Source: Oscillospiraceae bacterium (GTDB lineage Bacteria > Bacillota > Clostridia > Oscillospirales > Ruminococcaceae). Taken from it: a stretch of 32,567 nucleotides of DNA. The stretch spans positions 1-32,567 of the forward strand of contig JALEJQ010000082.1 in NCBI GenBank assembly GCA_022769565.1, written 5' to 3'. Shown here piece by piece: positions 15,914 through 23,853 of the stretch (position 1 is the stretch's first letter; the number at the start of each line of letters is the position of its first letter). The translations under genes were made by a program, and so were the position numbers. The notes under the pieces were generated by a model. The model saw nothing but the letters and a program-made list of their open reading frames with translations, did no database searches and had not been told where the DNA came from.

Positions 15914-17208
15914 TGAACAGAGAAATGATCAGCAACAAGCGCACAAATGAACAATATACTCATATAAAGCACCCTGCCGGTCTTGATATTTACGTCTGGA
16001 AAATGGATAATTACAGCACGACCCACGCTCTGTTCGGAACAAAATACGGTTCTATAAACACTAAGTTCAAAACCAAGAACGAACCCGATTTTATAACCGT
16101 TCCAAACGGCATAGCCCATTACCTTGAGCATAAGCTGTTTGAAAACGAAGACTGCGATGTTTTCAGCCTTTACGCAAAGACAGGCGCTTCGGCAAATGCT
16201 TATACCTCCTTTGACCGCACCTGCTACCTGTTCAGCACAACGAGCAACGTGTACGAATCCCTGGAAATACTGCTTAACTTCGTCCAGGAGCCTTACTTTA
16301 CGGAGGCTACGGTACAGAAGGAGCAGGGCATCATCGGTCAGGAGATCAGAATGTACGATGACAATGCCGGCTGGAGAGTATTTTTCAATATGCTTCAAGG
16401 AATGTACCACAATCATCCCGTAAAGATTGATATTGCTGGAACGGTGGAAAGTATTGCCGAGATAAACGCAGAGCTGCTTTACAAGTGCTATTATACCTTC
16501 TACAACCTTAACAATATGGTTCTCAGCATTGCAGGCGATGTTGATCCCGATAAAGTGCTTGAAATATGCGACAAGTGCCTTAAACAGAATGAAAATATAG
16601 AGCTTGAAACAGCTTTTGAGTTTGAACCTGATACCGTATGCAAGCATGAGATGGTACAGCAGCTTGAAATTTCCCTGCCTATGTTCAATATTGGCTTTAA
16701 GGCAAAACCTGAAAATGGCATTGATAGACTTAAAGCGGAAATTGAAACAAATTTTGTTCTGTCGCTGCTTGCAGATGAAAGCTCGGATTTTTACAAAAAG
16801 CTTTATGACGAAGGACTTATCAATTCTTCCTTCTCTTCCGAGGTTTTTGACGGTGACGGATATTTCTGCTCCATTTTCGGCGGAGAATCGAGAAATCCAC
16901 GCCTTGTAAGAGATAAAATAATCGAAGAGATAAACCGCTGCAAAAAGGAAGGTCTTGACGAAGAGCGTTTTAATATTATCAAGAAGTCCTACTACGGTTC
17001 TCTTATCCGTGACCTTAACGATGCAGAGGCGGTTGCGACAATTATGCTTAACAACAGCATGGAAAAGCTGACTGCTTTTGATAATATCGAGACCGTTGCA
17101 AACTGCACCTTTGAGGACGTTACAGCACGTCTTAACAAGCAGTTCGATACCGATAACGTGGTAATTTCAATAATTGAACCTGTAAATTCCAAGGAGGAAC
17201 AGAAATGA
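15910..17208 (+). CDS. ymfH: M16 zinc peptidase YmfH (EF-P aminopentanol modification-associated)
   Basis: A 432-residue M16 peptidase with the inverted zinc motif HYLEH near residue 73 (GIAHYLEHKLFEN) and the downstream acidic ligand region QEIRMYDD about 75 residues later, so it appears catalytically complete. It is the active partner of the preceding motif-less protein. In B. subtilis ymfF and ymfH are needed for EF-P modification, which relieves ribosome stalling at prolines; how the peptidases take part is not settled. It begins with an ATGA overlap with ymfF and ends in an ATGA overlap with lgt, so the three genes are translated as a unit. The link to lgt looks like operon packing, not pathway. 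Confidence 0.88.
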   Translation: MMNREMISNKRTNEQYTHIKHPAGLDIYVWKMDNYSTTHALFGTKYGSINTKFKTKNEPDFITVPNGIAHYLEHKLFENEDCDVFSLYAKTGASANAYTSFDRTCYLFSTTSNVYESLEILLNFVQEPYFTEATVQKEQGIIGQEIRMYDDNAGWRVFFNMLQGMYHNHPVKIDIAGTVESIAEINAELLYKCYYTFYNLNNMVLSIAGDVDPDKVLEICDKCLKQNENIELETAFEFEPDTVCKHEMVQQLEISLPMFNIGFKAKPENGIDRLKAEIETNFVLSLLADESSDFYKKLYDEGLINSSFSSEVFDGDGYFCSIFGGESRNPRLVRDKIIEEINRCKKEGLDEERFNIIKKSYYGSLIRDLNDAEAVATIMLNNSMEKLTAFDNIETVANCTFEDVTARLNKQFDTDNVVISIIEPVNSKEEQK

Positions 17209-18305
17209 GCAATTCAGAGTGGAACACAATATCTTTTCCTGCGCTGAACATTGAGTTTCCTGTTTACAGCACAGCGTTCACCATATTCGGCGTTCAGATA
17301 AAATGGTATGGCATAATGATAGGCTTAGGTCTGCTTCTTGCCGTTATATATTGCTTCAGAAAAATGAAGGATGTGGGACTTGACAGCGACAGAGCCACCG
17401 ACGCCGTATTTTTTGGCTTTATCGGCGCTATCATCGGAGCAAGGCTTTACTATGTATTTATGAGCTGGGATAATTACAAGGATAACCTCAGCGAGATATT
17501 TGCTTTGCGTGACGGCGGACTTGCCATATACGGAGGAATCATAGGCGCATTGCTTTTCGGCTTGATAACGGCTAAAATAAGGAAAGTGAAGCTACTGCCG
17601 ATACTGGATCTAACCGGCATGGGATTCCTTATCGGTCAGACTCTCGGAAGATGGGGAAATTTCTTCAATCACGAGTGCTTCGGCAGCAATACCGACCTGC
17701 CTTGGGGAATGACAAGCCCGAGGATACAGTCTGCGTTATCCGCAAACGCTTCCGCTATTTACAGCTCTACAGGCGTAACTGTAGACCCGACGCAGCCTGT
17801 TCACCCCTGCTTTTTGTATGAATCCTTATGGTGCCTTATCGGATTCCTGATACTGCATTTCTATTTTAAGCACAGGAAATTTGACGGCGAGATATTCTTT
17901 ATGTATGTTGGTTGGTACGGACTTGGAAGATTCTTTATCGAGGGTCTGCGTACCGACAGCCTTATGGTAGGTCATCTGAGAATTTCACAGCTTGTTGCAG
18001 CTTTGAGCGTTGTTGCCGCTATAGCGGTAATTGTTGCTATGAGAATGAAAATAAGAACAGACGGCGAATATACATTATATAAGGATACGGAAGAATCCAA
18101 GGCGCTTCTTGCCGAGACCGAGAAAAAATATGAGGAGGCAGAGCAGAAACGCAAGGAAAAGAAAGAACGCAGATCAAAAACCGACAGCGAGGTTCTTGAT
18201 GATAAGGACAAGCTGGTGGATGATACAGATAAAGATGAGACCGATTCGCTGAAAGAAGACAGCGCAGCGGCAGAGGAGGAAAATAACAATGGCGAAAATA
18301 ATTGA
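17205..18305 (+). CDS. lgt: Prolipoprotein diacylglyceryl transferase
   Basis: Integral membrane enzyme that moves diacylglycerol from phosphatidylglycerol to the lipobox cysteine of prelipoproteins. The 366-residue protein has about seven hydrophobic helices, the Lgt signature GRWGNFFNHE near residues 147-156, and the LYES and GLGRFFIEGLR segments. Families usually run 260-300 residues. Here the last 80 or so are a hydrophilic tail rich in K, E and D after the final helix (RMKIRTDGEYTLY onwards), probably cytoplasmic and disordered. It overlaps ymfH by 4 bases and folD by 17 bases; the folD ribosome binding site lies within the tail coding region. Confidence 0.94.
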   Translation: MSNSEWNTISFPALNIEFPVYSTAFTIFGVQIKWYGIMIGLGLLLAVIYCFRKMKDVGLDSDRATDAVFFGFIGAIIGARLYYVFMSWDNYKDNLSEIFALRDGGLAIYGGIIGALLFGLITAKIRKVKLLPILDLTGMGFLIGQTLGRWGNFFNHECFGSNTDLPWGMTSPRIQSALSANASAIYSSTGVTVDPTQPVHPCFLYESLWCLIGFLILHFYFKHRKFDGEIFFMYVGWYGLGRFFIEGLRTDSLMVGHLRISQLVAALSVVAAIAVIVAMRMKIRTDGEYTLYKDTEESKALLAETEKKYEEAEQKRKEKKERRSKTDSEVLDDKDKLVDDTDKDETDSLKEDSAAAEEENNNGENN

Positions 18306-19143
18306 TGGAAAGGCTATTTCCGCAAACGTAAAGGCTCAGGTAAAGGAAGAAGCCGACAAGCTTAAGGCGCAGGGTATAAGCATCGGACTTGCCGTAGTTA
18401 TCGTTGGCAATAATCCTGCTTCAAGAGTTTATGTAAACAATAAGAAAAAAGCCTGCGCAGAGGTAGGCTTTGAGTCCTTTGAATACGCTCTTCCCGAAGA
18501 AACAACGCAGGACGAGCTTCTTGCTCTTGTGGAAAAGCTCAACGGCGACGATAAGGTGAACGGAATACTTGTTCAGCTGCCGCTTCCGAAGCATATTGAC
18601 GAAAACGCAGTTATCAATGCTATCCGTCCCGATAAGGACGTTGACGCATTCCATCCTGCAAACGTTGGACATATAATGATAGGCGATTTCAGCTTTTTGC
18701 CCTGTACTCCTGCAGGAGTAATGGAAATGCTTGCTCAGACAGGTATTGAAACGGACGGCAAAAACTGCGTAGTTATCGGCAGAAGCAATATTGTGGGCAA
18801 GCCTATGGCTATGCTTCTTCTTCACAAAAACGCTACCGTTACTATTTGTCATTCCCATACAAAAAATCTCAAGGAAATTTGCAGCAAGGCGGATATCCTT
18901 GTAGCTGCGGTAGGAAAAGCGAAGTTTGTTACCCCGGATATGGTAAAGGAAGGTGCTGCGGTAATTGACGTTGGCATGAACCGTCTTGAAAACGGAAAGC
19001 TCTGCGGAGATGTTGATTATGACGCCTGCTTTGAAAAGGCAGGTTATATAACTCCTGTTCCCGGCGGAGTAGGTCCTATGACCATTGCCATGCTGATGAA
19101 AAATACTCTTACATCGGCTAAAATCAAAAATAACATAAAATAA
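18289..19143 (+). CDS. folD: Bifunctional methylenetetrahydrofolate dehydrogenase/cyclohydrolase
   Basis: FolD interconverts 5,10-methylene-, 5,10-methenyl- and 10-formyl-tetrahydrofolate using NADP, supplying one-carbon units for purines and for Fmt. The 284-residue length is standard. Visible motifs are the substrate site with YVNNKKKACAEVG (catalytic Lys in the YxxxK pattern), VQLPLPKH, DKDVDAFHPANVG, the dinucleotide-binding region VIGRSNIVGKPMA and the ending PVPGGVGPMTIAML. A strong GAGGAGGA precedes ATG 18289. It overlaps the end of lgt by 17 bases. A strong terminator follows within 11 bases, closing the operon. Confidence 0.96.
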   Translation: MAKIIDGKAISANVKAQVKEEADKLKAQGISIGLAVVIVGNNPASRVYVNNKKKACAEVGFESFEYALPEETTQDELLALVEKLNGDDKVNGILVQLPLPKHIDENAVINAIRPDKDVDAFHPANVGHIMIGDFSFLPCTPAGVMEMLAQTGIETDGKNCVVIGRSNIVGKPMAMLLLHKNATVTICHSHTKNLKEICSKADILVAAVGKAKFVTPDMVKEGAAVIDVGMNRLENGKLCGDVDYDACFEKAGYITPVPGGVGPMTIAMLMKNTLTSAKIKNNIK

Positions 19144-19153
19144 GCATATATTT

Positions 19154-19202
19154 ACACTCCCGTGTCAATAATAAACACAATTATTGATACGGGAGTGTTT
19201 TT
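19154..19202 (+). terminator. Strong hairpin terminator that contains the PBP ribosome binding site
   Basis: Bases 19154-19172 pair with 19180-19198 in a 19-pair stem (one G-T wobble) around a 7-base loop, and TTTTT runs to 19202. It is a convincing intrinsic terminator for folD. The 3' arm includes GGGAG at 19191-19195, 7 bases before the ATG of the next gene at 19203, so the same bases serve as ribosome binding site and the T run as spacer. Confidence 0.8.
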
Positions 19203-20804
19203 ATGTCCTGGAGAATGACAGCGGCTGAATGTTTGGCTGCGGCTGCGGCTTTGCTGCTTGCGGTAAGAGTGCTTGTTATAAACCGTGATGAAGATGTTAT
19301 AAGCGCTTCAACGGGCAGGGGGCAGTACAGAATATCGGAGGTAAGCGAATATGCTTCTATCTACGACTGCAATGGTGTAAGACTCAATAACCGTTCTGTA
19401 GGTTATAAAGTTCTTATCAATCCCAATGATTTAAATTCTCTTAAAGTTTTGGATTATGTTACCGATATGGATGCGTTCAATAACGGAATGAAAGGAAATC
19501 TGCCATTTTTATGTCCTGTGGAAAAAGAAGCGTCCGATATTTTACCTGTTTTTGCTAAGTTTACACGAACGGACGACGACCAGCCTGCAAAGCATATCAT
19601 AGGCTATACCGCAGATAATGAAGGCGTATGCGGAATTGAGTATGCCTACAGCGAGTTTATACACAGTAATTATGAAGAAAACGAAGCCGTGTTCAGCGTA
19701 AATGCGGTGGGCGGCGTTCTTGACGGCTTGTATTCGGAGATAAGCGTTGCCGATGAACTGGAAGCAGGCGTTATAACAACGATTGACGCAGAAATTCAGC
19801 AAATATGCGAAAACGCTATGGAGGCTTCGGGCTGTGAAAAAGGCGCAATTATCGTAATGGACGTAAAAAACGGATATATAAAGGCCTGTGCAAGTTACCC
19901 CGAATATAACATAAGCGCTCTGGAAGAAAGCCTTGATGACAGTGAATCACCCTTTATAAACCGTGCTTTTTCGGCATACAGCGTCGGTTCAATATTTAAG
20001 CTGGTAACGGCTTCGGCAGCTATTGAATCGGGGATAAGCTCCGAATTTTCATATACCTGCACAGGCTCTATAGACGTTAACGGGCAGATCTTCAACTGCC
20101 ATAAATGGGGCGGACACGGAGAAATTGACATGAGAGAAGCGATCGAAAGCTCCTGCAACCCCTATTTTATTGCGTTAAGCGAATATATCGACAGCGGAAA
20201 ATACCTTCAGACCGCCAAAAACTTTGGATTTGGTCAGGAAACCGTGCTTTGCAGGGGAGTAGTTTCTGAAAGCGGATATTTGCCCAGCGAAAAGGAGCTT
20301 TCTGTCAGAGCGGAAAAGGGGAATTTTTCCTTCGGGCAGGGAAAGCTTACCGCTGCGCCTTTGCAGATATGCAGAATGACGGCGGCTATTGCAAATGACG
20401 GAATGTGCGCCGAACCTAAGCTGATAATCGGCACAAGGGATAGATACGGAAATGTTCTTGAGGAAAAATACAAGATAAATAAGCGTGTAATATCCTATCT
20501 TACTGCGAAAGAGCTTCAGAATTTTATGGTAGATGTGGTAAATGCGGATAATTCAAGGTCAAGGTCGTATCTGGTGGAATGTGCAGGAAAAACCTCAACG
20601 GCTCAGACGGGAAGGTACGATGAAAACGGAAACGAGGAAATGAACTGTTGGTTCACGGGATATTTTCCCGTTCAGAATCCCAAGTATGCTGTTACCGTGC
20701 TAATTGAAAATGGTATATCCGGAAATGTTTCCTGCGGACCTGTGTTCAAAGCGGTGGCAGAGGGCATAACTGTTGCGGAAAAAAATAAAGCAGCGGCAAA
20801 ATAA
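19203..20804 (+). CDS. Class B penicillin-binding protein (transpeptidase)
   Basis: A 533-residue membrane-anchored D,D-transpeptidase that cross-links peptidoglycan. A single N-terminal hydrophobic segment lies at about residues 8-26 (alanine and leucine rich). A short dimerisation region follows, then a transpeptidase domain with Ser263 in SIFK (SxxK), Ser317-Cys-Asn319 (SxN), and the third motif KTS at 463-465 in place of the usual KTG, within GKTSTAQTG. It is shorter than typical FtsI/PBP2 or SpoVD and has no PASTA domain. It resembles PbpA-like elongation or sporulation PBPs, but I cannot assign a symbol. ATG at 19203 uses GGGAG inside the folD terminator. Its stop lies in the loop of its own terminator. 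Confidence 0.88.
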   Translation: MSWRMTAAECLAAAAALLLAVRVLVINRDEDVISASTGRGQYRISEVSEYASIYDCNGVRLNNRSVGYKVLINPNDLNSLKVLDYVTDMDAFNNGMKGNLPFLCPVEKEASDILPVFAKFTRTDDDQPAKHIIGYTADNEGVCGIEYAYSEFIHSNYEENEAVFSVNAVGGVLDGLYSEISVADELEAGVITTIDAEIQQICENAMEASGCEKGAIIVMDVKNGYIKACASYPEYNISALEESLDDSESPFINRAFSAYSVGSIFKLVTASAAIESGISSEFSYTCTGSIDVNGQIFNCHKWGGHGEIDMREAIESSCNPYFIALSEYIDSGKYLQTAKNFGFGQETVLCRGVVSESGYLPSEKELSVRAEKGNFSFGQGKLTAAPLQICRMTAAIANDGMCAEPKLIIGTRDRYGNVLEEKYKINKRVISYLTAKELQNFMVDVVNADNSRSRSYLVECAGKTSTAQTGRYDENGNEEMNCWFTGYFPVQNPKYAVTVLIENGISGNVSCGPVFKAVAEGITVAEKNKAAAK

Positions 20805-20820
20805 CCGCTGCTTTTGGTTT
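20787..20820. terminator. Bidirectional terminator, PBP gene and small minus-strand gene
   Basis: AAAGCAGCGG at 20787-20796 pairs perfectly with CCGCTGCTTT at 20805-20814 around an 8-base loop holding the PBP stop codon. The plus strand continues TTGGTTT. On the minus strand the stem is followed by ATTTTTTTCC, a better T run, so it should also end the small Cys-rich gene. Confidence 0.8.
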
Positions 20821-20835
20821 ATGTAAACATAAAAA

Positions 20836-21045
20836 TCAATCGTCATCAAAGTTTCCGGGAATATGAAGCTGCTTGACCGGGATCCTTTTAAGAGGCGAAT
20901 ACATATATTTTGAGCATGATGAATTACCGTCAACAAGACCGCGCTTTTCGCAAAGAACCTTTCCGCCGTCTTTAGCTCTTGTACCGTACATACAATACTG
21001 GCACTGGGGTGGTATATCATTGCCAAAATATTTCTTCTTTGCCAT
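20836..21045 (-). CDS. Small four-cysteine protein, function unknown
   Basis: A 69-residue hydrophilic protein starting MAKKKYFGNDIPPQC. Cysteines are at 15 and 18 (CQYC), 32 and 44, a spacing suited to a single zinc knuckle or ribbon, and the end is SPLKRIPVKQLHIPGNFDDD. It looks like a real gene: AAAGGA lies ahead of the ATG, a terminator follows, and a minus-strand extended -10 is upstream. I recall similar small proteins in Oscillospirales but cannot name a family. There is no membrane segment. Function is not predicted; nucleic-acid or protein binding through zinc is only a possibility. Confidence 0.7.
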   Translation of the reverse strand: MAKKKYFGNDIPPQCQYCMYGTRAKDGGKVLCEKRGLVDGNSSCSKYMYSPLKRIPVKQLHIPGNFDDD

Positions 21046-21086
21046 AGATTATCAATTCCTTTCAATTGGTTCTATACATCAAATAT

Positions 21087-21095
21087 ATTATATCA
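21087..21095 (-). promoter_or_regulatory. Extended -10 promoter for the small Cys-rich gene
   Basis: The minus strand reads TGATATAAT here (TGnTATAAT pattern), about 40 bases before the start codon and overlapping the ylbJ stop. No clear -35 is present. It would let the small gene be transcribed independently of the sporulation gene upstream. Confidence 0.45.
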
Positions 21096-22184
21096 CATTT
21101 TTTTAGATTTGACTATAAAATTTTTTGATAATAATAAAATTGTCATAATTAACAAAAATAAACTTGGAATTGGTGAATTATGACGTAATGAGGATTGAAC
21201 ATTACAATCTGTTTGTATAATTTTATTGACATCAATTGCATATATTAAAATTTTACAGTATATATATGATAAAATCATTGATATTATTCTGCTTAAATAA
21301 AAAATATTTGTTAAAAATCTACCATTTAAAACTCCTTCTACCTGAATTATAACGCATAGACCTCCGAAGGACAGCAGAGCGGTAACGATAGGAAGAAGCT
21401 GAATATCGGGCTGAATGAACGAAATATTGCTTATCTCAAGCATTGACCTCAGAATTGCCGTGCAGTTTTCATAGGATAATCCGCTTAGCTCGGAAAAAAA
21501 CACTGCTGCTGCGGTCAAAATTCCTGTTTTATCCAGAATTGCTATAAACGATGAGAAAAAAACTATTGCTGCGCATATCTTTAACAAGGCTGCTCCGCCG
21601 GAGTTTATGGAGTTTATAAGGTCGGTCAGGCGGAACGTTACTTTTATGGGTTCGCAGCTTTGGCAGATGGCGTTATTTTTTCTTTTAAAGCCTATAATAA
21701 CGGCTATGGTGGTATTGGCGGCGAAAATACAAATAAAGATAAGCATTCCTATCTTTACGCTTGAATAGAGCTTTAACCCTGCCGTTCCGCAGAAAAAAGC
21801 AGGACCTCCCATATAGCAGTAGCCGAGCATTTCTTCGGCGGTTTTTTTATCTGTCCTGCCGTTTTTGTACAGGTCGGAAAGCAGCTTGGCTCCTATAGGG
21901 TATCCTGCCGCCGAGCTTAACAGAAAAACGGAAAAAAGCTTGTCGGGAATGCGGAATATGTACCGTGCAATTGCACCGAAGGGCAGACTTATGACTGCGT
22001 ACAGGTTTGAGGATATGATAAATCCCGAAATGACCATAAATGCAAATAAGGACGGGATTATCGTCTGAATACACACATTTATTGAGCGTACAACGGCTTC
22101 TCCCACTTCCTTGGCGCAGCAGATCAGAGCGGCGGCATAGGCAAGAACCAAAGCGCCCGTTATAAATTTCAATGCTTTTTTCAT
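21093..22184 (-). CDS. ylbJ: YlbJ-like sporulation integral membrane protein
   Basis: A 363-residue polytopic membrane protein with about eight hydrophobic segments and the nucleoside-recognition/YlbJ pattern: IIPSLFAFMVISGF near residue 45, GYPIGAKLLSDLYKNG near 95 and GYCYMGGPAFFCGT near 125. YlbJ is a sporulation protein made in the mother cell under sigma-E in B. subtilis and needed for spore heat resistance; transport is suspected but not shown. The upstream minus-strand promoter here fits sigma-E well, which supports the assignment. ATG at 22184 has AGGAAAGGA some 12 bases upstream. The last 60 residues diverge and end in a basic tail. Confidence 0.82.
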   Translation of the reverse strand: MKKALKFITGALVLAYAAALICCAKEVGEAVVRSINVCIQTIIPSLFAFMVISGFIISSNLYAVISLPFGAIARYIFRIPDKLFSVFLLSSAAGYPIGAKLLSDLYKNGRTDKKTAEEMLGYCYMGGPAFFCGTAGLKLYSSVKIGMLIFICIFAANTTIAVIIGFKRKNNAICQSCEPIKVTFRLTDLINSINSGGAALLKICAAIVFFSSFIAILDKTGILTAAAVFFSELSGLSYENCTAILRSMLEISNISFIQPDIQLLPIVTALLSFGGLCVIIQVEGVLNGRFLTNIFYLSRIISMILSYIYCKILIYAIDVNKIIQTDCNVQSSLRHNSPIPSLFLLIMTILLLSKNFIVKSKKM

Positions 22185-22226
22185 ATTATCGGCTGTTCCT
22201 TTCCTGTTCGTTTTTCACATTGATAA

Positions 22227-22256
22227 AGTATATGTTATTTTTATTCCTAATATAAT
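22227..22256. promoter_or_regulatory. Divergent sigma-E-like promoter, ylbJ and yqfC
   Basis: On the minus strand TTATATT (22249-22255) and CATATACT (22227-22234) are 14 bases apart, matching the sigma-E pattern KMATATT-N14-CATACAHT at 6 of 7 and 7 of 8 positions. On the plus strand the same segments give GTATATG, then 14 bases, then AATATAAT (22249-22256), a weaker match in the direction of yqfC. Both flanking genes are sporulation genes known to be sigma-E dependent in B. subtilis. The minus-strand promoter is the better supported. Confidence 0.6.
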
Positions 22257-22296
22257 AGTTAAGAGCTAAATAAACGATCGGGAGGAAACGTTAAAA

Positions 22297-22566
22297 ATGA
22301 GGCTGAAGCTTAAAGAAGAATACAATAATGCCGTTGCAAGACTATGCAAAAAGCAGCTGTATCTGAATACATATATGAACGTTACGGACAATACACGGCT
22401 TGAAATTGAGAACTGCAAGCGGATAATCGAGTATAACGATATTTATATACTGCTCAAAACCGCAACGGTCACTCTTCGGATATGGGGGGAAAACCTTAAA
22501 ATATCGGATTACAATACCGACGGGATTGTAGTTGAAGGAAAGTTTTCGACATTTGAATTTGAATAG
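22297..22566 (+). CDS. yqfC: Sporulation protein YqfC (YabP/YqfC family)
   Basis: An 89-residue soluble protein of the YabP/YqfC family, recognised by the beta-rich pattern LEIENCKRIIEYND near residue 35 and LKISDYNTDGIVVEGKF near the C-terminus. In B. subtilis yqfC is transcribed by sigma-E in the mother cell; its molecular role is undefined. A strong GGGAGG stands about 10 bases ahead of the ATG. yqfD begins 12 bases later, the invariant partner in spore-forming Firmicutes, which makes the call secure. Confidence 0.9.
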   Translation: MRLKLKEEYNNAVARLCKKQLYLNTYMNVTDNTRLEIENCKRIIEYNDIYILLKTATVTLRIWGENLKISDYNTDGIVVEGKFSTFEFE

Positions 22567-22578
22567 GAGAGCAAAATT

Positions 22579-23751
22579 ATGTACAGTAAAATACTGGGAT
22601 ATGTTTCATTTAAAATTTTTGCCGCAGATATATCCGATATTGTCAATAAGCTGAGAAACAGCGGATTTGCCGTTCATGACCTGAGAACGGACGGAAAATT
22701 CGTTTACGGAGAAATAAGCTGGTGTGATCATGATGAACTGAAAGCGCTTGTAAACGGAAATTCCGCTCAGTTTGAAAGGGAAGATAAGCACGGACTTGCT
22801 TTCCGGCTTATGGGATACAAAAAAAGATTCGGCATTGCGGTCGGTACGGTTCTTGCGGCGGCAATGATATTTTATCTTTCCAACACAGTCCTTACCATAG
22901 AGGTCTACGGCAATGAAAGTATGTCGGACACCGAGATAATTTCGGTAATGAATGATTACGGCATAGCAATAGGAAAATTTATTCCTTCTCTTGACCTGCG
23001 GAGGTGCGAAAGGCAGATAATAACTGCTTTTGACGGATTCAGCTGGATAGGTATACGTTCCTCCGGGTGCAGGATACTTGTGGAGGTCAGCGAGAGAACG
23101 GAAAAGCCGGAAATGGTGCCGACTGCTTCTCCGTGCAATATAATTGCGGCAAAGGACGCACAGATCGTTGAAATAAAAAACGTATATATGGGAATGCTTG
23201 TTCCAATGCTTTATGACGGAGTAAAAAAAGGCGATCTTCTTGTCAGCGGAACAGTTAACGGAAAGCTTGACCACGACTATTACGTTCACGCAATGGGGGA
23301 GATAATAGGCAGATATAATGAGGAAATAACCTTTTTTCAGCCTTACAGCGAAACAGTTACCGAATATTCCGACAGCTTTACAAGAAAGTCGCTTTATTTG
23401 TTTGGCGTAAAGATACCCCTTTATCTTAATAAAGGCATAGACGGAGAGTATGAGTTTTCAGAATCCTTGAATTATCTTAGCGTTTTTAACCTGAAACTGC
23501 CGGTGGGTATCGTTTTTGAGGAGATAAAACCGTATGTGTTGACGGAATGTATGTATGACAGGGAACAGGTGACTGCCCTGCTTGATGAAAAAATAAAGAA
23601 TTATGAATATAATTTTTACGGCGGAGAAGATATTGAAATAATTGATAAACAAACAAGATATACCGAAACAGAGGACGGTGTAAGCGTTACCGTTACATAT
23701 ACCTTGGAGGGTGATATAGGAATAACTCAAGAAATTATGGCAAAATATTAA
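22579..23751 (+). CDS. yqfD: Sporulation protein YqfD
   Basis: A 390-residue membrane-anchored sporulation protein. An N-terminal cytoplasmic part of about 85 residues is followed by a transmembrane helix at roughly 88-106 (FGIAVGTVLAAAMIFYLSNT). Then comes a POTRA/FtsQ-like start (IEVYGNESMS) and a large extracytoplasmic domain with VEVSERTEKP and GMLVPMLYDGVKKGDLLVSG. YqfD is required for a late sporulation stage in B. subtilis and is mother-cell expressed; biochemical function is unknown. AGGAGAG precedes ATG 22579. Co-transcription with yqfC is clear from spacing. phoH downstream has its own promoter. Confidence 0.92.
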   Translation: MYSKILGYVSFKIFAADISDIVNKLRNSGFAVHDLRTDGKFVYGEISWCDHDELKALVNGNSAQFEREDKHGLAFRLMGYKKRFGIAVGTVLAAAMIFYLSNTVLTIEVYGNESMSDTEIISVMNDYGIAIGKFIPSLDLRRCERQIITAFDGFSWIGIRSSGCRILVEVSERTEKPEMVPTASPCNIIAAKDAQIVEIKNVYMGMLVPMLYDGVKKGDLLVSGTVNGKLDHDYYVHAMGEIIGRYNEEITFFQPYSETVTEYSDSFTRKSLYLFGVKIPLYLNKGIDGEYEFSESLNYLSVFNLKLPVGIVFEEIKPYVLTECMYDREQVTALLDEKIKNYEYNFYGGEDIEIIDKQTRYTETEDGVSVTVTYTLEGDIGITQEIMAKY

Positions 23752-23781
23752 TTTTTCCCTCTTTTATTTTCAGAATATATA

Positions 23782-23790
23782 TGTTATAAT
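23782..23790 (+). promoter_or_regulatory. Extended -10 promoter for phoH
   Basis: TGTTATAAT at 23782-23790 is an extended -10 promoter about 65 bases before phoH. There is no clear -35. It would give the housekeeping genes from phoH onward vegetative expression separate from the yqfCD sporulation genes. Confidence 0.5.
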
Positions 23791-23853
23791 ATAATTTGAT
23801 TATAGTTGAAAATCGGCGCAGAATATGCTGATTGGGATTTTTGAGGTGCTTTT

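Noticed and set aside
15775-16647. A 290-codon minus-strand frame across ymfF/ymfH
   Set aside because: Antisense shadow of two clear M16 genes; no family resemblance and no start signals.
22606-23289. A 227-codon minus-strand frame opposite yqfD
   Set aside because: Shadow of a well-recognised sporulation gene; no domains seen.
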